Shown here one piece after another: positions 8,331 to 18,363 of a DNA stretch of 64,000 nt. The stretch lies in assembly GCF_009665255.1 (NCBI RefSeq), contig NZ_CP035686.1:1922001-1986000 (forward strand), written 5' to 3'. The notes beneath the pieces are model-generated. The model was not told the origin of the DNA and made no database searches. It saw only the letters and a program-made list of their open reading frames with translations. Positions within the stretch are counted from its first letter, which is position 1; the number at the start of each line of letters is the position of its first letter. Origin of the DNA: Vibrio metoecus. Its GTDB lineage: Bacteria > Pseudomonadota > Gammaproteobacteria > Enterobacterales > Vibrionaceae. A program made the position numbers and the translations under genes.

Positions 8331-10046
8331 ATGCGTACCAGTAAATATCTTCTTTCTACTTTGAAGGAGACTCCAAACGACGCAGAAGTCGTGAGCCATA
8401 AGCTCATGTTACGTGCAGGTATGATCCGTAAGCTGGCTTCAGGTCTTTATACTTGGCTGCCTACTGGTCTGCGTGTACTGCGTAAAGTCGAAACCATCGT
8501 TCGCCAAGAGATCGACAATGCTGGTGCAATCGAAACCTTGATGCCGGTGGTACAGCCGTTTGAATTGTGGGAAGAGACTGGTCGTTCTGAAAAAATGGGA
8601 CCTGAGCTACTGCGCTTTACTGACCGCCATGAGCGTCCGTTTGTATTAAGCCCAACCGCAGAAGAAGTGATCACAGCGCTCGTGCGTAACGAAGTGAACT
8701 CTTACAAGCAACTGCCACTGAACCTGTACCAAATCCAAACCAAATTCCGCGATGAGCGTCGTCCACGTTTTGGGGTGATGCGTGCGCGTGAATTCTCAAT
8801 GATGGATGCTTACAGCTTCGACATCGATAAAGACGGCCTGCAAAAATCTTATGATGCGATGCACGCAGCTTACTGCAAAGCTTTCGATCGTATGGGGCTG
8901 GATTACCGTCCAGTGCTGGCAGACAGCGGTGCGATTGGTGGTAACGGTTCACAAGAGTTCCACGTTCTGGCAGAAAGCGGCGAAGATCTGATTGTATTCT
9001 CAACCGAATCAGACTACGCAGCGAACATCGAAAAAGCAGAAGCACTGGCACCTGCGACTGAAGCTGCTGCGCCAACTCAGGAAATGACGCTGGTGGATAC
9101 ACCAAACGCGAAAACCATCGCGGAATTGGTTGAGCAACACGGTCTGCCTATCGAAAAAACCGTAAAGACCCTGTTTGTGAAAGCCTCTGATGCGATTGAT
9201 GCACCTATCGTTGCGCTGATCATCCGTGGTGATCACGAACTAAACGAAATCAAAGCAGAAAACCTGCCAGAAGTAGCATCGCCACTGGAAATGGCAAACG
9301 AAGAAGAGATTCGCGCGCTGATCGGTGCTGGCCCGGGTTCATTAGGCCCTGTTGGTCTGAAACTGCCATTCATTGTTGACCGTACCGTTGCAGTGATGAG
9401 CGATTTCGGCGCTGGCGCGAACATCGACGGTAAACACTACTTCGGTATCAACTGGGGTCGTGACGTTGAACTCGGCAAAGTCGAAGATCTGCGTAACGTA
9501 GTAGAAGGCGATCCAAGCCCATGTGGCAAAGGTACTCTGATGCTAAAACGCGGTATTGAAGTCGGTCACATCTTCCAATTGGGTACCAACTACTCTGAAA
9601 AGATGAACTGTGGCGTACTCGATTCAAACGGTAAAAATGTCATCCTTGAGATGGGTTGCTACGGTATCGGTGTATCTCGGGTAGTGGCTGCTGCCATCGA
9701 ACAAAACCATGACGATTACGGCATCATCTGGCCAGATGCGCTAGCGCCTTTCCAAGTGGCTATTGTGCCGATGAACATGCACAAATCTGAGCGCGTTCAG
9801 GAAGCAGCAGAGAAGCTGTACGCAGAGTTGACTGCGGCAGGCATCGAAGTGCTGTTTGATGATCGTAAAGAGCGTCCGGGCGTGATGTTCTCTGATATGG
9901 AACTGATCGGCGTGCCACACACCATTATCATTGGTGATCGCAGCATGGACGAAGGCCACTTCGAATACAAAAATCGCCGTCAAGGTGAGAAAGAAGCAGT
10001 GGCAATGGACTCGATCATCGACTTTATCCAAGCCAAACTGGCCTAA
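8331..10046 (+). CDS. proS: Prolyl-tRNA synthetase
   Basis: 571 residues, full length for the bacterial class II ProRS with the editing insertion. It charges tRNA-Pro with proline. Motif 1 region [17 protein letters not shown], motif 2 [19 protein letters not shown] (~residues 138-156) and motif 3 [17 protein letters not shown] (~residues 442-458) are intact. The YbaK-like editing domain falls between motifs 2 and 3 (~residues 230-390, KTVKTLFVK). A strong terminator follows 21 bases after the stop. Confidence 0.98.
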   Translation: MRTSKYLLSTLKETPNDAEVVSHKLMLRAGMIRKLASGLYTWLPTGLRVLRKVETIVRQEIDNAGAIETLMPVVQPFELWEETGRSEKMGPELLRFTDRHERPFVLSPTAEEVITALVRNEVNSYKQLPLNLYQIQTKFRDERRPRFGVMRAREFSMMDAYSFDIDKDGLQKSYDAMHAAYCKAFDRMGLDYRPVLADSGAIGGNGSQEFHVLAESGEDLIVFSTESDYAANIEKAEALAPATEAAAPTQEMTLVDTPNAKTIAELVEQHGLPIEKTVKTLFVKASDAIDAPIVALIIRGDHELNEIKAENLPEVASPLEMANEEEIRALIGAGPGSLGPVGLKLPFIVDRTVAVMSDFGAGANIDGKHYFGINWGRDVELGKVEDLRNVVEGDPSPCGKGTLMLKRGIEVGHIFQLGTNYSEKMNCGVLDSNGKNVILEMGCYGIGVSRVVAAAIEQNHDDYGIIWPDALAPFQVAIVPMNMHKSERVQEAAEKLYAELTAAGIEVLFDDRKERPGVMFSDMELIGVPHTIIIGDRSMDEGHFEYKNRRQGEKEAVAMDSIIDFIQAKLA

Positions 10047-10067
10047 TTTTCGGTCACATTCGCTTAC

Positions 10068-10095
10068 AAAGGCTGCCCTCTGGCAGCCTTTTTTA
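10068..10095 (+). terminator. proS terminator
   Basis: GGCTGCC-CTCT-GGCAGCC stem-loop followed by six T residues. Confidence 0.92.
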
Positions 10096-10113
10096 TTGCC
10101 AGTTTTCCCCAAA

Positions 10114-10220
10114 CTACTTGGATTTGCAGGTAGGCGGCAAATGAGTTCATCCCATGAGCATAGAGAGGCTATGTGATTGAGGTGAACGAACGCGGCCAAC
10201 ACCGCTGCAACTTCAAGAAG
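10114..10220. repeat. ERIC (intergenic repeat unit) element, copy 1
   Basis: A ~107-base imperfect palindrome with ends CTACTTGGATTTGCAG and CTGCAACTTCAAGAAG. Internal segments (GTTCATCCCATGAGCATAG, TGATTGAGGTGAACGAACG) match the classic ERIC primer regions. A second copy of nearly the same sequence is at 41484-41591, also intergenic. It lies downstream of proS and would be transcribed only as untranslated RNA. Confidence 0.85.
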
Positions 10221-10288
10221 GAAGGGGATATTAATATTAGATTCATTTTTCATCATCTACACTGAGCCAAAACCAGAGGAGATAAGCC

Positions 10289-10933
10289 ATGGATCTTAAA
10301 TCATTACTCGACCAAGCACTGAGCTCAGACCTTGTCAAAAAAGGCAGCGAGCAGTTGAAAACCTTAAGCCAAGATAAAAGCCAACTCGGTACTTTGGGAG
10401 CGGGAGCCTTGGGTGGCGGTCTGCTGGGCATGTTACTTGGTTCTAAAAAGAGCAAAAAATGGGGCAAAAGCGCTTTAAAAGTTGGTGGGGCAGCGGCGCT
10501 CGGTGCTCTTGCCTATAAAGTCTACAACGATTGGAATGCCAATCAAAAAGGCAATACAGCACCAACCCCTTTTGATGAAAGCAATCCTCGCCATGAGTTG
10601 ATCATTTTAAAAGCCATGATTGCCGCCGCAAAAGCGGATGGGCATGTCGATGAGCAAGAGATGGCGCGAATCCAACAAGCGATTGATGAACTGGGCGCAG
10701 ATAACCAAGTACAACAATTGGTTGAACAAGAGCTGCGCAAACCACTGGATCCTGCTGAAATCGCTCGGTTTGCGCAAAATCCAGCTCAAGCCGCTGAGCT
10801 GTATCTGGCGTCATTGCTGATTGCCGACGAGCAAAATTTCATGGAAAAAGCTTATCTCAATGAACTGGCTAAACAGCTAGGCTTAGATGCTCAATTGGTC
10901 GCGCAACTGAACTTACAAGTCTCTGGCCAATAA
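10289..10933 (+). CDS. DUF533 / TerB-like protein (YebE-like)
   Basis: 214 residues. The N-terminal part (MDLKSLLDQALSSDLVKKGSEQL) is followed by a Gly-rich hydrophobic stretch (TLGAGALGGGLLGMLLG, ~residues 35-51; KVGGAAALGALAYKVY, ~65-80) that probably inserts in or associates with the membrane. The C-terminal ~115 residues form a TerB-like helical domain with LKAMIAAAKADGHVDEQEMARI. This is the YebE/DUF533 layout; cellular role unknown. RBS GAGGAGA is well placed. Confidence 0.82.
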   Translation: MDLKSLLDQALSSDLVKKGSEQLKTLSQDKSQLGTLGAGALGGGLLGMLLGSKKSKKWGKSALKVGGAAALGALAYKVYNDWNANQKGNTAPTPFDESNPRHELIILKAMIAAAKADGHVDEQEMARIQQAIDELGADNQVQQLVEQELRKPLDPAEIARFAQNPAQAAELYLASLLIADEQNFMEKAYLNELAKQLGLDAQLVAQLNLQVSGQ

Positions 10934-11035
10934 TTCACCACTCATGAGGCTTCATTGAGCCAGCGCAAGTAGTAGGTTTGGTATTTCTCTGCTCTCAAGG
11001 TATATTGAGAGCAGTTATCATTTGAGGACACCCTG

Positions 11036-11239
11036 ATGAAAGTTTATGACTGTTGCGAACTGGTACGCGAGCTTTACGCGCAAATTGGTAGTGGTGATCA
11101 AGGCTATATTCCGCAAGCCATCAGCTGCGCTGTACGTGCATTAAACGAGATTGCGGCTGATACCGCCCTGCCACTGGCGGCACGAGAAAAAGCGGCGTTT
11201 GCGGCGGCGAATTTACTGATTTCCGATTTTGAGGATTAA
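11036..11239 (+). CDS. YaeP family protein
   Basis: 67 residues, acidic. [20 protein letters not shown] and [20 protein letters not shown] match the small YaeP family (UPF0253) found across Gammaproteobacteria; function unknown. RBS TGAGGA lies 8 bases before the ATG. The DUF4250 gene starts 5 bases after its stop, so the two make a small operon that ends at the terminator 11484-11516. Confidence 0.85.
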   Translation: MKVYDCCELVRELYAQIGSGDQGYIPQAISCAVRALNEIAADTALPLAAREKAAFAAANLLISDFED

Positions 11240-11244
11240 TAACC

Positions 11245-11436
11245 ATGAATCTCGCGAATTTTGCCACTATGGATCCGATCATACTGATGAGCATCATTAA
11301 CATGAAACTGCGTGACGACTTTGGTGGTGATCTGGATAAACTGGTCAACGATTTCGATATTGATCGCAGCGCGTTAGAAGCTAAGCTGGCGAGCGCAGGC
11401 TTTGAGTTTTTACCGCAAGTCGGCCAATTCCGCTAA
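11245..11436 (+). CDS. DUF4250 family protein
   Basis: 63 residues starting MNLANFATMDPIILMSIINM, followed by KLRDDFGGDLDKLVNDFDID. This is the pattern of the short DUF4250 proteins of unknown function, probably one small helical domain. It is translated right after the YaeP-type gene (TAA TAACC ATG spacing, AGGATTAA as RBS). Confidence 0.78.
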   Translation: MNLANFATMDPIILMSIINMKLRDDFGGDLDKLVNDFDIDRSALEAKLASAGFEFLPQVGQFR

Positions 11437-11483
11437 ATCAACGGTTATCGCAAAGCGCCCTTTCAAATCGGAGCTGAAAAAAC

Positions 11484-11516
11484 GAAAAAAGCGCAGAGGT
11501 TCTCTGCGCTTTTTGT
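11484..11516. terminator. Bidirectional terminator
   Basis: AGCGCAGAG/CTCTGCGCT hairpin flanked by A6 and T5, between the DUF4250 gene (plus) and purL (minus). Confidence 0.9.
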
Positions 11517-11536
11517 TGTGCTTAAGCTTAAATCAA

Positions 11537-14500
11537 TTAGCCAAAATATTTACGAGCATTCTGGAACATACGCATCCAAGCGCCGTTCTCACCCCAGTTA
11601 TCAGGGTGCCACGAGTTGGCGACGGTACGGAATACACGCTCAGGGTGCGGCATCATAATCGTCACACGGCCATCTTGAGTGGTTAAACCGGTAATCGCAT
11701 TCGGTGAACCGTTCGGGTTGCTTGGGTAAGCTTGGGTTGGCTGACCAAAGTTATCCACGAAACGAATCGCTACAGTGCCAGATTGCTCAATTGCCGCCAG
11801 ATGCTGAGCATCACGCACTTCCACACGACCTTCACCATGAGAAACCGCAATCGGCATTCTTGAGCCCGCCATCTCGCTAAAGAACAGCGATGGCGATTTT
11901 TGCACTTCAACCAAGCTAAAGCGCGCTTCAAAACGATCCGACTCGTTACGCACAAAACGTGGCCACAGTTCTGCGCCCGGGATCAAATCACGCAGGTTAG
12001 ACAGCATTTGACAGCCGTTACACACCCCAAGTGAGAAAGTATCTTTACGTTGGAAGAATTGCTCAAACTGCTCACGCGCTTGGGCGTTAAACAGAATCGA
12101 TTTCGCCCAACCTTCACCCGCCCCCAGTACGTCACCGTAAGAAAAGCCACCACAAGCCACCAGACCTTGGTAAGCATCGAGCACGGTTTGCCCAGTCAGA
12201 ATGTCGCTCATATGCACATCAACCGCATCAAAACCAGCACGGTCAAACGCTGCCGCCATCTCAACATGTGAGTTGACGCCTTGCTCACGCAAAATCGCCA
12301 TTTTCGGACGCGCACCTTTGGCGATGTACGGCGCAGCAACGTCGACTTGCACATCGTAAGTTAACTTCGCATTCAAACCTGGGTCACGGTTATCTTGTTT
12401 GGCCGCAAACTCTTGATCGGCACACGCCGAGTTATCACGCAGCGCTTGCATCTTATGGGTCATTTCCGCCCAGATAGTACGCAGCTCAGTACGAGAGCGT
12501 TCAATCAAGACTTCCTCACCACAAGTGATCAGCAGACGATCGGATGCTTCTACTTCACCAATCACGTGAGCACACGCTTCTAAACCATGGGCGGCAAGTG
12601 TTGCCAGAACAGCATTCAGCTCATCATTTTTCACTTGAACCACGGCGCCAAGCTCTTCATTGAACAGTGCCGCCAGTGCATCATCACCCAAGGTTTCAAT
12701 ATTGGCTTTAATACCACAGTGACCCGCGAAAGCCATTTCTGCCAACGTCACCAATAAACCGCCGTCACCTTTGTCGTGGTAAGCCACCAGCTTGTCGTTA
12801 CGCACCAGCGTTTGTACTGCATCAAAAAAGCCTTTGAGCTGCGCCGCGTTATCCACATCAGCCGGCTTATCACCCAACTGTTTGTACACTTGCGCCAATG
12901 CGGTTGCGCCAAGACGATTTTGACCATTACCCAAGTCAATCAAGATTAAGCTTGTCTCGCCAAGGTCAGTACGCAGTTGTGGAGTCATGGTCTTGCGAAT
13001 ATCTTCCACTCGTGCGAAAGCGGTAATGATGAGTGACAGCGGCGAAGTGACTTCTTTTTGCTCGCCATTTTCCTGCCACTTGGTTTTCATCGACATCGAA
13101 TCTTTACCGACTGGGATAGTGATACCCAGTGCTGGACAAAGCTCTTCACCGACCGCTTTCACCGCTTCATACAGACCGGCATCTTCACCCGGATGGCCCG
13201 CTGGAGACATCCAGTTCGCAGAGAGTTTGATGCGTTTCAGCTCGCCAATGTCGGTTGCGGCAATGTTCGTGATAGCTTCACCCACCGCTAAACGAGCGGA
13301 GGCACCGAAGTCCAGCAGCGCAACTGGGGTACGCTCCCCCATCGACATGGCTTCGCCGTGGTAAGAATCAAAACTCGCGGCCGTTACCGCACAGTTAGCC
13401 ACTGGAACTTGCCATGGACCGACCATTTGATCCCGCGCGACTAAGCCAGTCACTGAGCGGTCACCGATGGTGATCAGGAACGTTTTTTCTGCGACTGCCG
13501 GTAAACGCAGTACACGATCCACCGCTTCATTAAGCTCAATGCCTGAACGCTCTAAGGCTGGGCTAGCCACTTTCAGCGTGTTCGCATCACGATGCATCTT
13601 AGGCGGCTTGCCCAGCAGAATGTCCATTGGCATATCGATTGGCGTGTTAGCAAAGTGGCTGTCTTCCAGCGTCAAATGGCGCTCTTCGGTCGCTTCACCC
13701 ACTACGGCATAAGGTGCGCGTTCGCGCTGGCAAATCGCATCAAACAGCGGCATATCTTCCGCAGCAACCGCCAACACATAACGCTCTTGCGATTCATTAC
13801 ACCAGATTTCCAGTGGGCTCATGCCCGGCTCATCATTAGGCACATTACGCAGTTGGAATTTACCACCGCGATCGCCGTCATTGACTAGCTCAGGCAGTGC
13901 GTTAGAGATGCCGCCCGCGCCCACATCATGGATAAAGGCGATTGGGTTTTTGTCACCGAGCTGCCAGCAGCGGTCAATCACTTCCTGACAGCGGCGCTCC
14001 ATCTCTGGGTTTTCACGCTGCACGGAAGCAAAATCCAGATCTTCAGCAGACTGACCAGAAGCCATGGAAGAGGCCGCACCACCGCCCAGACCAATGTTCA
14101 TCGCAGGGCCACCGAGTACGATCAGTTTTGCCCCAACCGGGATCTCTTTCTTCTGAATATGCTCTGCACGGATATTACCCAGACCGCCAGCGATCATGAT
14201 TGGTTTGTGGTAGCCACGTACCTCTTCACCCGCATGTGAAGTCACTTTTTCTTCATAAGTGCGGAAATAACCTAGCAGGTTCGGGCGACCAAATTCGTTG
14301 TTGAACGCCGCGCCGCCGAGTGGCCCTTCCAGCATAATATCCAGCGCATTGACGATGCGGCTTGGCTTACCAAAATCGCTTTCCCATGGCTGTTCAAAGC
14401 CGGGAATACGCAAGTTAGATGTGGTAAAACCGACCAAGCCTGCTTTGGGCTTGCCGCCAATACCCGTTGCGCCTTCATCACGGATTTCACCGCCTGAACC

Positions 14501-15430
14501 TGTCGACGCACCCGGCCAAGGAGAAATCGCCGTTGGGTGGTTGTGCGTTTCCACTTTCATCAGAATGTGGGCATCTTCATGGTGATAGGTGTACTGACGG
14601 CTATCAGAATCAGGGAAGAAACGGCCAACAGTCGAGCCAGTCATTACCGCGGCATTATCTTTATAAGCCGAAAGCACATAATCTGGCGTCTGTTCAAAGG
14701 TGTTTTTGATCATTTTGAACAGCGATTTATCTTGTTTAACCCCATCAATGGTCCAATCTGCATTGAAGATCTTGTGACGGCAGTGCTCTGAGTTCGCCTG
14801 TGCAAACATCATCAGTTCAATATCGTTAGGATTACGACCCAGTTTGGTGAAGCTCTCAACCAGATAGTCAATTTCATCTTCTGCCAGTGCCAGACCAAGG
14901 GAAACGTTTGCCTCTTCAAGCGCACGACGACCACCAGCCAACACATCCACCTGACTCAGCGGTGCAGGCTCTGCCACGCTAAACAGTTGCTGCGCATCGG
15001 TGAGTTCTGCGAACACCACTTCCATCATGCGATCGTGCAACAGTGTCTTAAGTGTTGCGATTTGTGCTGCGGTCAACGCCGTTTCTGCTTCAACATAATA
15101 AGCCGTACCGCGCTCAAGGCGTTTGATGCCACGCAGGCCACAGTTATGGGCAATATCCGTTGCTTTCGAAGACCAAGGAGAAATGGTTCCGGGACGCGGG
15201 GTCACTAATAACAATAAACCTTGCGGTTCATGTTCTTGAATGGTTGGACCGTAAGTGAGCAGTTTTTCGAGCTTTTCCAACTCTTGCGGATTGAGCTCCG
15301 CCTTGAGATCGGCAAAGTGCATAAACTCGGCGTAAATACCGGTTACAGGCAGTTGCAGTTCACGACACGCGGTCAGGAGCTTGTTAACACGAAACTCTGA
15401 AAGAGCTGGGGAGCCACGCAAAATTCTCAT
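11537..15430 (-). CDS. purL: Phosphoribosylformylglycinamidine synthase
   Basis: 1297 residues, the large single-chain FGAM synthase of Gammaproteobacteria. It catalyses the ATP- and glutamine-dependent amidation of FGAR in purine synthesis. The N-terminal domain starts [14 protein letters not shown]. The ATP-binding core has [17 protein letters not shown] (~residue 210) and [20 protein letters not shown] (~residue 290). The C-terminal glutamine amidotransferase holds [10 protein letters not shown] with the nucleophilic Cys, and [10 protein letters not shown] PurR-type operator lies 155 bases upstream. Confidence 0.98.
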   Translation of the reverse strand: MRILRGSPALSEFRVNKLLTACRELQLPVTGIYAEFMHFADLKAELNPQELEKLEKLLTYGPTIQEHEPQGLLLLVTPRPGTISPWSSKATDIAHNCGLRGIKRLERGTAYYVEAETALTAAQIATLKTLLHDRMMEVVFAELTDAQQLFSVAEPAPLSQVDVLAGGRRALEEANVSLGLALAEDEIDYLVESFTKLGRNPNDIELMMFAQANSEHCRHKIFNADWTIDGVKQDKSLFKMIKNTFEQTPDYVLSAYKDNAAVMTGSTVGRFFPDSDSRQYTYHHEDAHILMKVETHNHPTAISPWPGASTGSGGEIRDEGATGIGGKPKAGLVGFTTSNLRIPGFEQPWESDFGKPSRIVNALDIMLEGPLGGAAFNNEFGRPNLLGYFRTYEEKVTSHAGEEVRGYHKPIMIAGGLGNIRAEHIQKKEIPVGAKLIVLGGPAMNIGLGGGAASSMASGQSAEDLDFASVQRENPEMERRCQEVIDRCWQLGDKNPIAFIHDVGAGGISNALPELVNDGDRGGKFQLRNVPNDEPGMSPLEIWCNESQERYVLAVAAEDMPLFDAICQRERAPYAVVGEATEERHLTLEDSHFANTPIDMPMDILLGKPPKMHRDANTLKVASPALERSGIELNEAVDRVLRLPAVAEKTFLITIGDRSVTGLVARDQMVGPWQVPVANCAVTAASFDSYHGEAMSMGERTPVALLDFGASARLAVGEAITNIAATDIGELKRIKLSANWMSPAGHPGEDAGLYEAVKAVGEELCPALGITIPVGKDSMSMKTKWQENGEQKEVTSPLSLIITAFARVEDIRKTMTPQLRTDLGETSLILIDLGNGQNRLGATALAQVYKQLGDKPADVDNAAQLKGFFDAVQTLVRNDKLVAYHDKGDGGLLVTLAEMAFAGHCGIKANIETLGDDALAALFNEELGAVVQVKNDELNAVLATLAAHGLEACAHVIGEVEASDRLLITCGEEVLIERSRTELRTIWAEMTHKMQALRDNSACADQEFAAKQDNRDPGLNAKLTYDVQVDVAAPYIAKGARPKMAILREQGVNSHVEMAAAFDRAGFDAVDVHMSDILTGQTVLDAYQGLVACGGFSYGDVLGAGEGWAKSILFNAQAREQFEQFFQRKDTFSLGVCNGCQMLSNLRDLIPGAELWPRFVRNESDRFEARFSLVEVQKSPSLFFSEMAGSRMPIAVSHGEGRVEVRDAQHLAAIEQSGTVAIRFVDNFGQPTQAYPSNPNGSPNAITGLTTQDGRVTIMMPHPERVFRTVANSWHPDNWGENGAWMRMFQNARKYFG

Positions 15431-15584
15431 GTGCTTAGGTCTCTATGTCCAATTGATTGAGGTGTAATTGGCATAAACTCTTTCAAATACAGTAGATTAA
15501 ACTCTATTTATTGAATGTATGCCGATTTCACCTCTACTAATGGCTGCGCATTATAGAGGATTTCTTTTTGTGACGTAACACCAA

Positions 15585-15600
15585 AAGCAACCGTTTGCGT
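15585..15600. promoter_or_regulatory. PurR-type operator upstream of purL
   Basis: AAGCAACCGTTTGCGT matches the PurR consensus ACGCAAACGTTTGCGT at 14 of 16 positions. It is 155 bases from the purL start, inside the purL-mltF divergent region, and predicts purine repression of purL. Confidence 0.75.
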
Positions 15601-15739
15601 CATTTTTTTCGTTAATTTTGAGTTACGACCCATTTGCACAAATCTTCGAGCAAAATGACAGCTTACTCAGTGAGGACTTTGCCAAAACCATCGCCTTTGA
15701 TATAAAGGCATCTGTCTTGATGAGAGAAAAACCAAATTG

Positions 15740-17320
15740 ATGACTCCTTTTGCATATAAATTTCCCGTTCGCGCACTTTGGCTAGGCCTATTGAGCCTTA
15801 TCTTAGTCGGTTGCCAAATCGACTCAGAACCCAAAAGCGAGCTGGAAAAAATCCGTGAACGTGGGGTTTTACGTGTAGGTACTCTCAACAACCCCCTCTC
15901 CTATTACATCGGCCCGGATGGTCCAACAGGTTTGGATTACGAGTTAGCCCGCGAATTTGCTAAAGAGCTTGGTGTGAAATTGGAAATGAAGCCGGCATAT
16001 CGCCTTTCTAGCCTATTCCCAGCCCTAAAAAATGGTGAAGTGGACATCATTGCCGCAGGCTTAAGCCAATCGGAAGATCGACTCAAAGATTTCCGCGCCG
16101 GGCCTGCATATTATTATGTGTCACAACAGGTGGTCTACAAGAAAGGTGGCTGGCGTCCACGCAACTTCAAACAGTTGGTCGAAAAGCAGCAAGAACTTTT
16201 AAAAGATAATCCTGAATTGGCCTTTTTCAGCGTGGTAGATGATTCCCATTTTGAACATACCTTGCAGGCCAAACAGCAAAAATACCCAGACTTTCAATTT
16301 CACGTCGATAGCAATTCCGATGTGAATGATCTCCTGAAAAAAGTCTCACAAGGCGAACTGATGTTCACGATGGCGGACTCTGTTGAAGTATCGCTTTCTC
16401 AACGCGTCTACCCAGAACTGACTGCCGCCTTTGAACTGACCGAAGACCAACCTATTTCATGGTTTACACGTCGTGCCGATGATGAAAGTTTGTACGCTTT
16501 AATGATTGAGTTCTTTGGTAATCTGAAACAATCGGGCTATTTGGCTTCATTGGAAGAAAAATACATCGGCCATATTGGTGCCTTTGACTATGTCGATACC
16601 CGCGCATTTATTCGCGCTTTAGACACTCGGTTACCCAAATGGACGCCCCTTTTTCAGAAGTATTCGGCGGAATTTGATTGGCGCTTAGTCGCGGCTTTGG
16701 CTTACCAAGAATCACACTGGAATCCTTATGCCAAATCACCAACCGGGGTTCGTGGCTTGATGATGCTTACCCTTCCGACCGCCCGTAGCGTCGGCGTGGT
16801 TGATCGTCTGCATCCGGAACAATCGATCCGCGGGGGCGTCGAGTATTTACGCCGGATGATGGAGCGCGTTCCCGCTTCTATCCCTGAACATGAAAAGATC
16901 TGGTTTGCCTTGGCCTCTTACAATATTGGTTATGGACATATGATGGATGCGCGTCGCTTGACCAAAAACCAAGGTGCAGATCCAGATTCTTGGGCGGATG
17001 TAAAAGACCGCCTTCCCCAGCTACAACAGAAGAAATACTTTACTCAAACTCGTTATGGCTACGCGCGTGGTGATGAAGCACGTAACTATGTTGAAAACAT
17101 CCGCCGCTACTATCAAAGTATTATCGGTCATCTTGAGCAACGTCAGCTCATGACAGGAGATGACAATATTGAAGACCTTGCGGTAATTGCGCTCGATGAT
17201 GAGGCACTGACCGACGAGGTAGGGACTGAAGACATTGAATCTGATGATGTACAGCTAGAATCGGACGCCGCAGACAATACTGACCCAAGTAGCACACCAT
17301 TAGATGAGAATAAAAAATAG
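15740..17320 (+). CDS. mltF: Membrane-bound lytic murein transglycosylase F
   Basis: 526 residues from the ATG at 15740 (a TTG one codon earlier is also open). It is an outer-membrane lipoprotein that cleaves peptidoglycan glycan strands to 1,6-anhydro ends. Signal sequence and lipobox LVGC with the lipidated Cys at ~25. Residues ~40-270 form a periplasmic amino-acid-binding-like domain (GVLRVGTLNNPLSYYIGPDG). The SLT domain has the catalytic Glu at ~324 in LAYQESHWNPYAKSPTGVRG. The acidic Asp/Glu/Ser-rich tail after ~residue 470 is low complexity. Confidence 0.96.
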   Translation: MTPFAYKFPVRALWLGLLSLILVGCQIDSEPKSELEKIRERGVLRVGTLNNPLSYYIGPDGPTGLDYELAREFAKELGVKLEMKPAYRLSSLFPALKNGEVDIIAAGLSQSEDRLKDFRAGPAYYYVSQQVVYKKGGWRPRNFKQLVEKQQELLKDNPELAFFSVVDDSHFEHTLQAKQQKYPDFQFHVDSNSDVNDLLKKVSQGELMFTMADSVEVSLSQRVYPELTAAFELTEDQPISWFTRRADDESLYALMIEFFGNLKQSGYLASLEEKYIGHIGAFDYVDTRAFIRALDTRLPKWTPLFQKYSAEFDWRLVAALAYQESHWNPYAKSPTGVRGLMMLTLPTARSVGVVDRLHPEQSIRGGVEYLRRMMERVPASIPEHEKIWFALASYNIGYGHMMDARRLTKNQGADPDSWADVKDRLPQLQQKKYFTQTRYGYARGDEARNYVENIRRYYQSIIGHLEQRQLMTGDDNIEDLAVIALDDEALTDEVGTEDIESDDVQLESDAADNTDPSSTPLDENKK

Positions 17321-17420
17321 TCACTTGATTTTTGAGAAGAAAACACGTAAATCAATCTGTGAATGACATCGCTTTCCTGTCGTCAAAAACAGGTAACATT
17401 CAAACGCAATAATAAAGCGA

Positions 17421-17426
17421 TATATT
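17421..17426 (+). promoter_or_regulatory. Candidate promoter -10 of the 43-residue ORF transcript
   Basis: TATATT, with start expected near 17433, just before the first leader hairpin. The -35 is poor, so this is tentative. Confidence 0.35.
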
Positions 17427-17437
17427 CAATAGACTGC

Positions 17438-17516
17438 GTGTCCTTGAAACGGCAGATTGGCCATTTCAAGAACACAATAGGTCAATATTAGGGCTCCCTG
17501 ACTCTCACGAGCAGGG
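17438..17516 (+). promoter_or_regulatory. Structured 5' leader with two hairpins
   Basis: Hairpin 1: GTGTCCTTGAAA (17438-17449) pairs with TTTCAAGAACAC (17464-17475) at 11 of 12 positions. Hairpin 2: CCCTG-A-CTC with GAG-CAGGG (17496-17516), loop TCAC, followed by GTTTTA, like a weak intrinsic terminator. Both lie between a plausible promoter and the 43-codon ORF at 17550. This suggests attenuation or a small regulatory RNA, which is inference. Confidence 0.5.
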
Positions 17517-17549
17517 GTTTTATGTCAGTAAGTAGTAGGAGGGTGTTTT

Positions 17550-17681
17550 ATGTTGAGACGTAAACGTCAATCAAAACTCCTGAACAAAACCGTATCTGCA
17601 AATCGTCGTCGCCGTATGTTAGCCAACAGTAAGAAAAAAGTGTTGGCTCGTCATCGCGCTTTCGTACAGCAAAGCAACTAA
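17550..17681 (+). CDS. Small very basic protein, 43 residues, unrecognised
   Basis: Reads MLRRKRQSKLLNKTVSANRR and continues to end RHRAFVQQSN; about 14 of 43 residues are Arg or Lys. A strong RBS (AGGAGGGTG) precedes the ATG by 6 bases, which argues that it is translated. The composition resembles small ribosome-associated or nucleic-acid-binding proteins, but I know no family for it. It sits alone between mltF and tadA behind the structured leader at 17438-17516. Confidence 0.65.
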   Translation: MLRRKRQSKLLNKTVSANRRRRMLANSKKKVLARHRAFVQQSN

Positions 17682-17730
17682 CTCGTTACACCTCGAATGG
17701 CAAACATCGTTGCAGATGTTTGCCAAAGAT

Positions 17731-18249
17731 TCACTTCTCTTCTTTCCTTTCAGCATCCCGTTTCGCTTTGATCTCTTTCCGACGTCGCTGGAAAAATGCT
17801 TGGAGCTGGATGCGACACTCTTCTTCTAAAAGCCCCTTATCCACCGTCGCATAATGATAAGCCGCCTGACTGCTAAACAGATCCATCACCGTTCCTGCCG
17901 CTCCCGCTTTCAGATCTGGCGCACCGTACACAATTCGTTTCACTCGGCTATGCAGCAACGCCCCAGCACACATAGGGCAAGGTTCTAAGGTGACGTATAA
18001 CGTGGTATCGAGCAGACGATAGTTGTTGAGCACGTTCCCTGCTTTACGAATGACTTCAATCTCTGCATGTGCAGTTGCATCATGATGAGTAATCGAGCAA
18101 TTCCAACCTTCGGCAATGATTTCACCATCACGGACTAATACGGCGCCGACAGGGACTTCCCCCTGCGCTTCTGCTTGCGCCGCTAGCATGATGGCTCGAC
18201 GCATAAATTGTTCATCTTGAGGAGAAAACAGAGATTCGGGCAAAACCAC
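17731..18249 (-). CDS. tadA: tRNA-specific adenosine deaminase
   Basis: 172 residues; deaminates A34 to inosine in the tRNA-Arg anticodon. The zinc site is intact: HAE at residues 61-63 (catalytic Glu 63) and PCPMC at 90-94 (Cys 91 and 94). EVPVGAVLVRDGEIIAEGWN is typical. The 5' end is uncertain: position 18249 is a GTG with GGAG only 1 base away, and a TTG two codons in is better spaced. The C-terminus is basic and charged (RRRKEIKAKRDAERKEEK). Confidence 0.95.
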   Translation of the reverse strand: MVLPESLFSPQDEQFMRRAIMLAAQAEAQGEVPVGAVLVRDGEIIAEGWNCSITHHDATAHAEIEVIRKAGNVLNNYRLLDTTLYVTLEPCPMCAGALLHSRVKRIVYGAPDLKAGAAGTVMDLFSSQAAYHYATVDKGLLEEECRIQLQAFFQRRRKEIKAKRDAERKEEK

Positions 18250-18314
18250 ACTCCAACGTGTATTAAAAAAGTGATTCTAGCGGAGATCGCAGCAAAAACG
18301 AAAGCCAACCCAAG

Positions 18315-18341
18315 AAAAAGCCCACTCGCTTGAGTGGGCTT
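18315..18341 (-). terminator. Terminator of the second AbgT gene
   Basis: AAGCCCACTC/GAGTGGGCTT hairpin followed by T5 on the minus strand, between the AbgT gene and tadA. Confidence 0.85.
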
Positions 18342-18363
18342 ACAACACATGATTAGGCGCACA

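Noticed and set aside
8447..9424. Long minus-strand frames opposite proS
   Set aside because: These are mirror frames of a conserved gene with Ser/Arg-rich composition and no RBS.
10114..10220. A CRISPR, IS or attC (VCR) repeat
   Set aside because: Single long imperfect palindrome, not an array; it has no transposase, and internal segments fit ERIC rather than attC.
12050..14791. Many plus-strand frames opposite purL
   Set aside because: Shadows of an intact purL; their amino acid composition is unlike real proteins and they have no start signals.
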